Source of the DNA: a virus
IMG/VR virus record: IMGVR_UViG_3300032294_000946
Coordinates: 1 to 49,670 of that record
Reading direction: 5' to 3' (one strand)
DNA length: 49,670 nt
The translations under genes were made by a program, and so were the position numbers. The notes beneath the pieces are model-generated. The model was not told the DNA's origin. It saw only the letters and a list, made by a program, of their open reading frames with translations, and searched no databases. This document shows, one piece after another, positions 1 to 6,602 of this stretch. Position 1 is the first letter of the stretch; each line of letters begins with the position of its first letter.

Positions 1-63
1 ATTAAATATGATAAAGTCAAGCTGAAAAAAATAATGCTTGACTTTTTGAGCGATCAGGGGTAA
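1..63 (+). CDS. Possible 3' end of an upstream gene (gp33-like C-terminus?)
   Basis: Frame 1 is open from the window edge to TAA at 61-63 and would encode about 20 residues ending KKIMLDFLSDQG. In T4, gene 33 (late transcription coactivator) lies just upstream of 59 and 32, and as I recall its C-terminus is a sliding-clamp-binding LDFLL motif. The LDFLS here, six residues before the stop, is suggestive. Against this, twenty open codons are weak evidence at this base composition. The bases encoding LDFL are also the same 13-nt block found non-coding before uvsY, so the match may simply be a promoter. Low confidence. Confidence 0.25.
   Translation: MKYDKVKLKKIMLDFLSDQG
13..47 (+). terminator. 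Inverted repeat, possible terminator upstream of gene 32
   Basis: A perfect 10-bp inverted repeat (AAAGTCAAGC at 13-22, GCTTGACTTT at 36-45) has a 13-nt A-rich loop. The 3' arm runs into a five-T tract (43-47). It could end the preceding transcript. Its 3' arm also contains the TTGACT hexamer of the candidate promoter, so terminator and promoter may overlap. Confidence 0.35.
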
Positions 64-66
64 ACT
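39..66 (+). promoter_or_regulatory. Candidate sigma70-type promoter for gene 32
   Basis: TTGACT at 39-44 and TAAACT at 61-66 are 16 nt apart. The -35 block lies in a 13-nt string (37-49) repeated exactly at 48597-48609, in front of uvsY, where the -10 box is better. This fits early or middle expression of gp32 by host polymerase. The -10 match is only moderate. Confidence 0.5.
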
Positions 67-71
67 AAATA
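64..71 (+). promoter_or_regulatory. Possible late promoter variant (ACTAAATA) before gene 32
   Basis: ACTAAATA differs at two positions from the T4 late -10 box TATAAATA. T4 gene 32 is transcribed at several stages, so a late start here is plausible. A similar CTAAATAC box lies in the divergent region before gp4. Weak on its own. Confidence 0.3.
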
Positions 72-75
72 ATGT

Positions 76-108
76 TGGGCGTTATAAGTTGCCCATACAA
101 TTGTTATA
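76..108 (+). promoter_or_regulatory. Candidate mRNA pseudoknot in the gene 32 leader
   Basis: TGGGC (76-80) pairs with GCCCA (91-95), leaving a 10-nt loop. Within that loop TATAA (83-87) can pair with TTATA (104-108), giving an H-type pseudoknot 22 nt before the start codon, followed by an A/U-rich unpaired stretch. In T4 a pseudoknot upstream of gene 32 nucleates gp32 binding for translational autoregulation. The second stem here is only five A-U pairs, so this is a hypothesis. Confidence 0.4.
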
Positions 109-130
109 CATCGTAATACGGAGAATATAA

Positions 131-1036
131 ATGGTAGATTTTAAAGCACTAATAGAATCTTCAGGTAAGAAGTCTCTTGAAACTCTTACATCAGAACTAA
201 GTAAGATGAAGGATACAGGATCGAATTCTAGCTCGGACGATCGTTTCTGGACTCCTACTGTTGATAAGGCTGGTAATGGTTATGCCGTTATTCGTTTTCT
301 TCCTAGCCCTGCAAATGAAGATGTTCCATTCGTTCGAATGTTTGATCATGGTTTCCAAGGACCAGGCGGATGGTATATCGAAAACTCCCTGACAACTATT
401 GGTAAGAATGATCCAGTTTCTGAATATAACTCAAAGTTGTGGAACTCTGGTATCGAAGCTAATAAAGACATTGTGCGTAAGCAGAAGCGTCGTCTCCATT
501 TCATTAGCAATATCTATGTTGTTTCTGATTCAGGTAATCCTGCCAATGAGGGAAAGGTTTTCCTGTTTAAGTATGGTAAGAAGATCTTCGATAAACTCGA
601 AGAGGCTATGAATCCGCAGTTTGCTGATGAAGAAGCAATCAATCCGTTTGATCTTTGGTCTGGTGCGAACTTCAAGCTGAAGATTCGTCAAGTCGAAGGT
701 TATCGTAACTACGACAAGTCTGAGTTCGATAAGGTTGCGCCATTGCTTGATGATGATAAGGATCTCGAAAAGGTCTGGAAGTCTGAGCATTCTCTGCAGG
801 CGTTCCTTGATCCTTCTAACTTCAAGACTTATGAAGAGCTTCAGGCTCGTCTGACTAAGGTTCTCGGTGAACCTGCTGCTCAGAAGCGTGCAGCTGCTAA
901 GGTTGAAGAAGAGGCTCCGTGGCAGGATGAAGAATCTGCTCCGAAGTTCAAGGCAACTCATGCTCCTAACTATTCAGGCGATACTGAAGAAGGCGAGGAT
1001 GAAGCTATGAAATTCTTCGAAGGTCTTGCGGAATAA
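131..1036 (+). CDS. 32: Single-stranded DNA-binding protein gp32
   Basis: gp32 coats single-stranded DNA during replication, recombination and repair. The 301-aa length matches T4 gp32. The core is recognisable: DKAGNGYAVIRFLPSP (residues 45-60), DHGFQGPGGWYIEN (72-85), ANEGKVFLFKYGKKIFDK (138-155) and GANFKLKIRQVEGYRNYD (178-195). A basic N-terminus (T4 B domain) and an acidic C-terminal tail of the type that contacts partner proteins are present. The protein contains no cysteine: the region that holds three zinc-ligand cysteines in T4 reads SLTTIGKNDPVSEYNSKLW (residues 86-104), while the histidine (His73) remains. A zinc-free fold is therefore expected. The start ATG follows ACGGAG. It is monocistronic, between its own leader and a hairpin terminator. 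CGT and CTG codons suggest high expression. Confidence 0.95.
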   Translation: MVDFKALIESSGKKSLETLTSELSKMKDTGSNSSSDDRFWTPTVDKAGNGYAVIRFLPSPANEDVPFVRMFDHGFQGPGGWYIENSLTTIGKNDPVSEYNSKLWNSGIEANKDIVRKQKRRLHFISNIYVVSDSGNPANEGKVFLFKYGKKIFDKLEEAMNPQFADEEAINPFDLWSGANFKLKIRQVEGYRNYDKSEFDKVAPLLDDDKDLEKVWKSEHSLQAFLDPSNFKTYEELQARLTKVLGEPAAQKRAAAKVEEEAPWQDEESAPKFKATHAPNYSGDTEEGEDEAMKFFEGLAE

Positions 1037-1040
1037 AAGA

Positions 1041-1064
1041 AAGGGAGCTTCGGCTCCCTTTTTT
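1041..1064. terminator. Bidirectional rho-independent terminator
   Basis: AAGGGAGC and GCTCCCTT flank a TTCG tetraloop closed by C-G (1041-1060), followed by T residues to 1064. A-rich sequence on the 5' side gives a U tract in the other direction too. It separates convergent gene 32 (ends 1036) and the minus-strand operon (ends 1066), and probably serves both. Confidence 0.9.
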
Positions 1065-1065
1065 A

Positions 1066-3234
1066 TTAGAACAATTTTATTTTCTCAAACTCTTTGAAAT
1101 AAGAACCACCGAATCCAAGGCGTTCAGCCCACTTAGATATAACTTCTTGATCATGTGGTCCATTATAGTCAATACCAGGTATTGATTGACCTTCGTATTG
1201 CTGTCTTTCAGATATTTCAGCGTTTCTTTGAATATTAATTTTATTGCTTTCAATAGTCTGTTGACGAAACTTATGTTCTTCAATCTGCTTTTGTAACGCA
1301 TCTTGTTCAATAGTATTTGCTGCTACAGGAGAAGATGGTTGTTCGATATGTACTGGTCTTTCTGGTTCCATAACAGGTTGTGGCGCTGGTATATTAGCCA
1401 TTTCATTCAGTTTAGCACTTGCCATTCCAGGCAAAGAAGGAGCTATAGCACCAGCGAAGCTTCCTAATCCTCCAAGACCTCCCATAATACCAGACAGCCC
1501 AGATGCACCACCAGAACCTTCTTGGTATGCTCCTGTTGCCATTTGTATTAGACTTAGTCCATGCATTTGTTCTGGAGTTGCATCAGGTTGCTGTTGACCA
1601 CCAGAACCACCAGAACCACCAGCAGGATTTCCAGTTTGTTCGCTGCCTGAGCCAGCACTTGGACCACTAGTAACACCAGAACTACCACTTCCTTGGCCAC
1701 CTTCATTAGGACCAAACGAAAAATGCATGGTATCAAGTTTATGATTCCAGTTACCTCCCCAACCTAAACCATACTTAGCTGCCATTGCTGATACGTTTGA
1801 AGGAAGATCGTTTTTACCAGCGCCTGGTTGACCTCTATATGTTACAGGGTTAGCGTCTGGATTAATATCAATGGCCATACCTTGAGCATGCCAACTCTTT
1901 GTATTAGTTCCTGCTATGTTTCTGTTAGCGTAACCACCAATTGAACGAATCTTATATCCAGTTGCTTCTAGTTCGTCAACAAATCCTTTAAACTTTTCCG
2001 CGTATTTACTAGCAACTTGATAAGAGTGTCCAGAACGAGTCTGCAAAGTTGTTAAACCGTTTTGATCAGTGTTTTGTTTCTGAGCATCTTTTGCTCCACC
2101 GGTAATAATACCGTTATGTCTTCCTGCATTTGACTCTCCGCCTGTAGCTGGAGGTGGTTCGGCTGCAGGTGTAGCAGCTGCAGGAGGTGGGGCCGGAGTT
2201 GATGATGGTGGTGGAGGAGGAACAGGCGAAGGTGGAGGAACAGCAGGAGTTGCTTGCTTTTTTTCGTTTGTAGGTGGTGGTGCTGTTGTAACAGCACCAG
2301 TTAGTTTAGGCGCAGATTCTTGATTATTCTGACTTTTTGCTACAGTTGAATTTTTTACAACATTTGATTGGCCTCTAACTATGCTCATAATCTTTGAAAC
2401 ATAATCAGGATCTGTAGCATAACCTTTTGATTTTAATATTTGCGCAGCTTCTGCAGCTGATGAAGCGCCAGCGTACTTTGAACTCCACTTTTTAACATGT
2501 TCAGCAACAGCCTCATCAATAGATCCATAATCTTTAAACTTATCTTGGATTCTAATATTTTGACCATTGATGTTTTCTGTGGTCCATCGCATAGTGCCAT
2601 CTTCGCCAGCTTTTGCTTTCTGACCGAATACATTATGTTTACCTGATTCTCTTTTGCCCCATGAACTTTCAAGCGCCCATTGAGATGCAGTAATTTCAGG
2701 GAATTTATCACCAGCTTTCTTAGCTGCTTCATAGATTTCTTTATAGCCTTCTTGACCTTTAGCCGAACCTACTGTTTGTCCACCTTTGTCAACAGATTCA
2801 GTGAGCTTACTAAGACCCCATGCGCCAGCGACTCCTGCTCCAACAGCAGCAACATTTTTAATACCATCATAAATCTGACCAAAAATACCTTTTGAACCTG
2901 TGGCCGTTGTAAGTTGACTGCCAAGGTTAGCAATACCACCAAAGACATTCTTCATTTCAGCAAGCATATTGCTTTGAATATTGATAGACTCTAACAGATG
3001 ATTATTCATCTGGTCCATCTTGCTTGCCATGTCATGAGAAGATGAAGCTACTTCTTCAATAGATTCAGAGAGACCTGCTATTTGTTTCTTTTGAGAAAGA
3101 ATAGAAGTGCCTAGATCTTTTATGATTTTTGTTATGTTTTTATTATGTTCTTCGGAAGCTCTACGGAATTCTCCCATAGAGTTTCCTATTGACATAGATA
3201 TATTTCTAGACAGTTCTCTAATTTCTTCAGCCAT
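1066..3234 (-). CDS. Tail protein with glucosaminidase and M15 peptidase domains (candidate tape measure/tail lysin)
   Basis: A 722-aa multidomain protein. Residues 1-100 are heptad-rich, probably coiled coil. Residues 126-145 are hydrophobic and Ala/Gly-rich. Residues 165-288 resemble the FlgJ/LytG-type N-acetylglucosaminidase fold, with ALESSWG placing catalytic Glu189. Residues 318-362 are a Pro/Ala linker. Residues 392-508 are a VanY/M15-type peptidase with likely zinc ligands His449 and Asp456 (SWHAQGMAIDI) and His504 (DTMHFSF). A Gly/Ser-rich segment and a Gln-rich helical C-terminus follow. It is the last gene of the minus operon, overlapping the 57-codon ORF by 8 nt, directly behind the gp26-like chaperone. 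That position, and muralytic domains in many tape measures, suggest a tape measure or tail-lumen lysin that cuts glycan and peptide during entry. The helical portion is short for a full-length ruler, so the role is inferred. Confidence 0.8.
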   Translation of the reverse strand: MAEEIRELSRNISMSIGNSMGEFRRASEEHNKNITKIIKDLGTSILSQKKQIAGLSESIEEVASSSHDMASKMDQMNNHLLESINIQSNMLAEMKNVFGGIANLGSQLTTATGSKGIFGQIYDGIKNVAAVGAGVAGAWGLSKLTESVDKGGQTVGSAKGQEGYKEIYEAAKKAGDKFPEITASQWALESSWGKRESGKHNVFGQKAKAGEDGTMRWTTENINGQNIRIQDKFKDYGSIDEAVAEHVKKWSSKYAGASSAAEAAQILKSKGYATDPDYVSKIMSIVRGQSNVVKNSTVAKSQNNQESAPKLTGAVTTAPPPTNEKKQATPAVPPPSPVPPPPPSSTPAPPPAAATPAAEPPPATGGESNAGRHNGIITGGAKDAQKQNTDQNGLTTLQTRSGHSYQVASKYAEKFKGFVDELEATGYKIRSIGGYANRNIAGTNTKSWHAQGMAIDINPDANPVTYRGQPGAGKNDLPSNVSAMAAKYGLGWGGNWNHKLDTMHFSFGPNEGGQGSGSSGVTSGPSAGSGSEQTGNPAGGSGGSGGQQQPDATPEQMHGLSLIQMATGAYQEGSGGASGLSGIMGGLGGLGSFAGAIAPSLPGMASAKLNEMANIPAPQPVMEPERPVHIEQPSSPVAANTIEQDALQKQIEEHKFRQQTIESNKINIQRNAEISERQQYEGQSIPGIDYNGPHDQEVISKWAERLGFGGSYFKEFEKIKLF

Positions 3235-3400
3235 TCTTAGCTTTAGCCTCTTCTACTTCTTTTAGATATGCCAGAAGCATTTCGACGTAAATATCTCTTT
3301 CAAATGGCATTAAGTTTTCTATATCTGATAATGAATATTTATGGTGCTGAACAAGAGAGAATATAGTCTTATAATAATTACTGAGATTATTATAAGCCAT
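3227..3400 (-). CDS. 57-aa tail chaperone extension ORF (GT-like)
   Basis: This short ORF starts MAYNNLSNYYKTIFSLVQHH and ends EEAKAKNG. Its ATG overlaps the gp26 stop (TAATG at 3402-3398), and its end overlaps the 722-aa gene by 8 nt. It is in the -1 frame relative to gp26, and the frame stays open back to the T-heptamer, so frameshifting would give a 293-aa gp26 fusion joined through Tyr-Leu-Ile. Small helical proteins in this position are tail-assembly chaperones. T4 gp51 occupies the corresponding place but is much longer. It may be made alone, as a fusion, or both. No strong separate ribosome site is seen before its ATG. Confidence 0.7.
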   Translation of the reverse strand: MAYNNLSNYYKTIFSLVQHHKYSLSDIENLMPFERDIYVEMLLAYLKEVEEAKAKNG

Positions 3401-3415
3401 TATAAGGTAAAAAAA
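3368..3415 (-). promoter_or_regulatory. Putative programmed -1 ribosomal frameshift element
   Basis: Read on the minus strand, the gp26 codons GAT TTT TTT contain the heptamer T TTT TTT (3415-3409) in the X XXY YYZ register. A 12-nt spacer follows, then a perfect 11-bp inverted repeat CTTATAATAAT/ATTATTATAAG (3396-3386 and 3378-3368) with a 7-nt loop. Slipping back one base bypasses the TAA at 3402-3400 and continues into the 57-codon ORF. The stem is A-U rich and the spacer slightly long, which weakens but does not exclude stimulation. Confidence 0.6.
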
Positions 3416-4107
3416 TCGTTCAACGAAGTCAAGACGATCTCTCTGTCATGATCCTTTTTGTTCTTATATTTTATTTTATATTCCATGTGAGGAACAGTCA
3501 GTAAGAACTTTTGCATTTCCTGGAATGTTTTGATGTTTAGGTTTTCAAGGAAATCTGACAGCTCTTTCTTCTTATAGTCTTTCGCAGAATATATTTCGTC
3601 TCCATCATAAATTGCTTCTATGCATCGAAGAATCAATTCGAACATATAGTCTTTTTCAAGAGACATAAACTCTTTGTCGTCATAAAGAGCAGCAGAAGGG
3701 TATTTCATTATAACACCTGAACCTTCAGTGATCTTTATCTTATTGTCGGTTTCTTCTGGGAATATAACCTTTACGTCTTCTAAGTTCACATCGAAGTCAT
3801 AAACTTCTCCGTCTTCATTGTCTTTATAAGACACTTTTACGGAATTGTCTACTGAAATTGATCTTAGTTTTAAGAACACATATTCAAGATCAAACAGAGC
3901 CAACTTGTTGACGTCCAATTTAGGATCTAAACAACAGTTGTTAACGATTTGTTTGATTGCGGATAAGATTTCTGAGTCTGACTTACCTTCTTTAGCCATA
4001 AGAATAAGTTTTTCTTCCTTGACTAAAAATGGTCTAAAAGGATGTTTCTTTTTTGTTGAAGGTATTTCAATATTATAAATCGGTTGTTCAATTTTAGGCA
4101 AAGACAT
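3400..4107 (-). CDS. 26: gp26-like baseplate hub / tail assembly chaperone
   Basis: This belongs to the T4 baseplate-protein gp26 family as far as I can recognise: it opens MSLPKIEQPIYNIEIPSTKK, followed by FRPFLVKEEKLILMA, the hallmark N-terminus of the family. Length is 235 aa (T4 gp26 is about 208). The start is taken at ATG 4107, which has GGAG six bases upstream; the TTG at 4119 lies on that ribosome site and is not used. In T4, gp26 takes part in hub assembly, and gp26/gp51 have been compared with the G/GT chaperones of lambda. Here it precedes a short -1-frame ORF and a hydrolase-bearing tail protein, which supports a chaperone role. The last codons carry the slippery heptamer. Confidence 0.8.
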   Translation of the reverse strand: MSLPKIEQPIYNIEIPSTKKKHPFRPFLVKEEKLILMAKEGKSDSEILSAIKQIVNNCCLDPKLDVNKLALFDLEYVFLKLRSISVDNSVKVSYKDNEDGEVYDFDVNLEDVKVIFPEETDNKIKITEGSGVIMKYPSAALYDDKEFMSLEKDYMFELILRCIEAIYDGDEIYSAKDYKKKELSDFLENLNIKTFQEMQKFLLTVPHMEYKIKYKNKKDHDREIVLTSLNDFFTL

Positions 4108-4122
4108 ATTATACTCCAAATT

Positions 4123-4809
4123 TTATGGTGAAATATTTACTTGAGAACCTCGAGTTGCTCGAGAAGGAGCAGAAGCAGGTCTAATAGGTTGTTGTTGCAC
4201 TTCAGAACCTACAATGTTATAACTGGTATATGCAACCGATACATTCATTTTCATAATTTCTGCGCTGCCCCATGACAACGGAACTTCTCTTATTCCAGTA
4301 GGGAATGCTTCGTATAAATTTATTTTTTGTATCGAATTACCGTAATGATCATAGATAACGATCTGCATAACAGTAGAATATCTTTCTTTATATTCAAGTT
4401 CATAAGAGGGTAGATTGTTATTACCTGTGAACCCATTGCCTTCTGTGCCGCTAAAGTCATGAATGGCTCTTAGCCACTGATACCAATATTGCCAGATTTC
4501 TCCAAACTCGTCTAATATAATAGAAAAATTTATTTCTTGAAACTGTGAATTTATGGGCATCTTTTGTGTTGTGCCGATACCGTAACGGTTGATATCAGCA
4601 GTCATAATATTCATTCCTGGCGCTCTTATCTGATCTATACGTAGTTTTAGATTCTGAGCAATACGCTGAACAGGTACTTGAGTCCCAGACTGGTTGATAA
4701 GAGCATTGAAAAGAACTTGAGGAGTAGCAATATACATCTCAAACGAATGAGTATATAGATACCCATAATCGCTTACGTTCTGTTTGAAATTGTTTATGTT
4801 AAATGCCAT
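4123..4809 (-). CDS. Tail-tube-fold protein, probable baseplate tube initiator (gp54-like)
   Basis: This 228-aa protein begins MAFNINNFKQNVSDYGYLYT, parallel to gp19 elsewhere in the window (MAFNIAQFKSNGLVYGG). It shares the gp19/gp54 pattern: an N-terminal strand, a central segment resembling the tube proteins (FSIILDEFGEIWQYWYQWL, about residues 90-110), a YEAFPTGI turn and a C-terminal strand MNVSVAYTSYNIV. T4 gp54 starts tube polymerisation on top of gp48, and its C-terminal half has the gp19 fold. Location among assembly genes rather than beside sheath and tube favours initiator over major tube protein. AGGAAG lies before the ATG. Assignment as gp54 rather than another tube paralogue is uncertain. 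Confidence 0.6.
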   Translation of the reverse strand: MAFNINNFKQNVSDYGYLYTHSFEMYIATPQVLFNALINQSGTQVPVQRIAQNLKLRIDQIRAPGMNIMTADINRYGIGTTQKMPINSQFQEINFSIILDEFGEIWQYWYQWLRAIHDFSGTEGNGFTGNNNLPSYELEYKERYSTVMQIVIYDHYGNSIQKINLYEAFPTGIREVPLSWGSAEIMKMNVSVAYTSYNIVGSEVQQQPIRPASAPSRATRGSQVNISP

Positions 4810-4817
4810 TTTTCTTC

Positions 4818-5393
4818 CTAATAAGGTGGCGAACCAGCATATCGTTTATTTGGATTTATATTCCACTTCTGCAACGGTAGCATCACAACCTTCGACCAAT
4901 CAGACGGATGAACATGGTGAAAAGAACTTCTTACGTGTCCAAAAAGATATCTTTTCAAACAATTTTCAAATCCCGAGAATCTACTTGTATACGCTTTCAA
5001 TATTTTATAAGAAATGGCGATTTTAGTAGATGCGTTATATTTATCGTTTGTTTTCACAGAATCCAAAGAATCCATAAGAGCTGCCCTGGCCATAGGTGGT
5101 AAATAGTGGAGATTTATACCTAAAAACCCATCAGAATACATTTCAACGATAACAGTCAAAGGATACGAATCCCAGAAAGGCAATTTATCTTTGGTTTTAG
5201 GATCATAGACATAGAGAAACATTTCACCTATTTGTGGCGTGGATTTTGTGGCGAATAGTTTACTAGGATCTTTTTTATTCTCTCCTATGTTCTTAGCTGT
5301 GTCTCTGAACCATTTCTGAGCTTCGTTCTGGCCTTGAGCTATATTTCTTCCCGCTCCTTTGAGCAGCTTTTTAAACTCTCTTTGATCAGCCAT
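4818..5393 (-). CDS. Probable DNA end protector / head completion protein (gp2-like)
   Basis: The 191-aa product has a basic N-terminal 45 residues, then a compact domain with MFLYVYDPKTKDKLPFWDSY, GFLGINLHYLPP, SYKILKAY, KRYLFGHVRSSF and SDWSKVVMLPLQKWN. This pattern resembles the conserved T4-type virion protein often annotated as gp2, which caps packaged DNA ends and protects them from host exonuclease. In T4 genes 2 and 4 are adjacent; here the ATG overlaps the stop of gp4 (TAATG), consistent with a head-completion pair. The protein is shorter than T4 gp2 (274 aa). I recognise the family from memory and cannot exclude another structural role. Confidence 0.55.
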   Translation of the reverse strand: MADQREFKKLLKGAGRNIAQGQNEAQKWFRDTAKNIGENKKDPSKLFATKSTPQIGEMFLYVYDPKTKDKLPFWDSYPLTVIVEMYSDGFLGINLHYLPPMARAALMDSLDSVKTNDKYNASTKIAISYKILKAYTSRFSGFENCLKRYLFGHVRSSFHHVHPSDWSKVVMLPLQKWNINPNKRYAGSPPY

Positions 5394-5839
5394 TAGAACT
5401 TAATCCCTAATTCTTTTTCTGTCATAATCAGAAACTCATATCCTCTGTCTAGGCAATATTCTCTTGCAGCTTTCCATTTAGCAGAGTTCACACCCCATGT
5501 CATTACTTCATTTATGTATCTTTTGCTTTTTTTACCTTCCATAATAGCTGGAGGTACAGTCTGGGCATAAGGTTTTACTTCAATCAGGACTGTCTTAGTT
5601 TTTCCTCCCTGCGCATGCACTCGAGCCGTAAAATCCACGAAATACCTATGATATCGGTTATCTACTGGTGATTTATAAGGGATGATTGTTTCCTCGCTCT
5701 GCCACCAGATAACTCTTTTATCGTTATCTAGCTTCGTCATTACCATAAGTTCCCATCGAGATCTATACACAATATTGGTAGGATCCCCTTTATACTTTTC
5801 TGGGTTTTTTGGTTTATAATAACCTTTGTAAGTAGCCAT
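5393..5839 (-). CDS. 4: Head completion nuclease gp4
   Basis: The 148-aa product is a clear T4 gp4 (gp50) homologue of the same length: TYKGYYKPKNPEKYKGDPT, YRSRWELMVM, WWQSEETIIPY, RYFVDF, VLIEVKP and WGVNSAKWKAAREYCLDRG all match the family. Glu30, Asp69 and Glu87-x-Lys89 are arranged like a PD-(D/E)xK nuclease core of TnsA type. gp4 is needed after packaging to finish heads before tail joining. It is the first gene of the minus-strand operon, transcribed from a late-type box about 30 bp upstream. The probable gp2 gene overlaps its stop. Confidence 0.92.
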   Translation of the reverse strand: MATYKGYYKPKNPEKYKGDPTNIVYRSRWELMVMTKLDNDKRVIWWQSEETIIPYKSPVDNRYHRYFVDFTARVHAQGGKTKTVLIEVKPYAQTVPPAIMEGKKSKRYINEVMTWGVNSAKWKAAREYCLDRGYEFLIMTEKELGIKF

Positions 5840-5851
5840 CTCAACTTTTCT

Positions 5852-5876
5852 AATAAATAAACATAAGAGTATTTAG
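5852..5876. promoter_or_regulatory. Divergent late promoters between gp4 and gp48
   Basis: The 57-bp divergent spacer (5840-5896) holds AATAAATA on the plus strand (5852-5859) and CTAAATAC on the minus strand (5876-5869). Both are close to the T4 late box TATAAATA. Each lies about 30-40 bp from the start it faces, gp4 (minus) and gp48 (plus). No -35 boxes are evident, as expected for gp55-type late promoters. Confidence 0.5.
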
Positions 5877-5896
5877 CCTATAACAAGGAAACAATA

Positions 5897-6601
5897 ATGG
5901 CATCTAATTTTCCTACGCCGCCTCAGAAAAGATATAGTTCTCGTTGTTTTCCAACAGATCTTATTCAAAACAACAGACAATATTATACAGAAATATCTTT
6001 TGTAGAATATAACGCGAAATTACAGGTAAACAGCGGTCCTAGTATGTTTGGAGGCCAGAGTTTTAAACTACCCCTACCTAGAAGAATAAACGATATAACT
6101 AACATTAGCTGGGCCGAGATTTCAGCAACAGAAATGGCGGGTCAATTGGCCGCTTCGGCAATTCCAGGGCAGTTTTCTCAGGCTATTAACGAAGTCAAAA
6201 CTGGAGGAGAAATTGCCAGTGGTAAAGCTCTGAATCCATTTATGTTTATGCAATTTAAGAGACCATTATATAAAGAACACACTCTGTCATGGACTTTGGC
6301 TCCTTCTAATCAAAGCGACTCAAATGAACTTAAAGATATTATAAACCAGTTTAAAAAGGCTTCTTTGCCAACATTAGAATCGGGTGGGTTTCTATTAGGG
6401 TATCCTAATATTGCAACGGTTCGATTTAAACCAGATAAATACTTATTCAAGATTAAACCTTGTGCAATTACTGCTGTTCAAGTGGATTTCACTGGCGCTG
6501 GGCAAGTTTCATTTTTCAAAGGTGGCGCTCCAGCTGTTGTTAATTTAACTGTGAATTTAAAAGAAATACAGCTATGGAACAGAAACAACTACGAGATGTA
6601 A
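5897..6601 (+). CDS. 48: Baseplate tail tube cap gp48
   Basis: The 234-aa protein carries the gp48 signature: NPFMFMQFKRPLYKEHTLSW, LAPSNQSDSNELKDIINQFKKA, the aromatic GYPN turn and a C-terminal FFKGGAPAVVNLTVNLKEIQLW. In T4, gp48 closes the hub and, with gp54, forms the platform for tube and sheath polymerisation. It is shorter than T4 gp48 (364 aa). It is the first gene of the plus-strand baseplate operon, preceded by AAGGAAAC and followed one base later by gp53. The N-terminal segment (to about residue 75) is typical of the tube-associated family. Confidence 0.75.
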   Translation: MASNFPTPPQKRYSSRCFPTDLIQNNRQYYTEISFVEYNAKLQVNSGPSMFGGQSFKLPLPRRINDITNISWAEISATEMAGQLAASAIPGQFSQAINEVKTGGEIASGKALNPFMFMQFKRPLYKEHTLSWTLAPSNQSDSNELKDIINQFKKASLPTLESGGFLLGYPNIATVRFKPDKYLFKIKPCAITAVQVDFTGAGQVSFFKGGAPAVVNLTVNLKEIQLWNRNNYEM

Positions 6602-6602
6602 A

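Noticed and set aside
4108-4119. TTG 4119 as the gp26 start
   Set aside because: The GGAG ribosome site lies on these codons and is correctly spaced for ATG 4107, whose product begins MSLPKIEQ as in the family.
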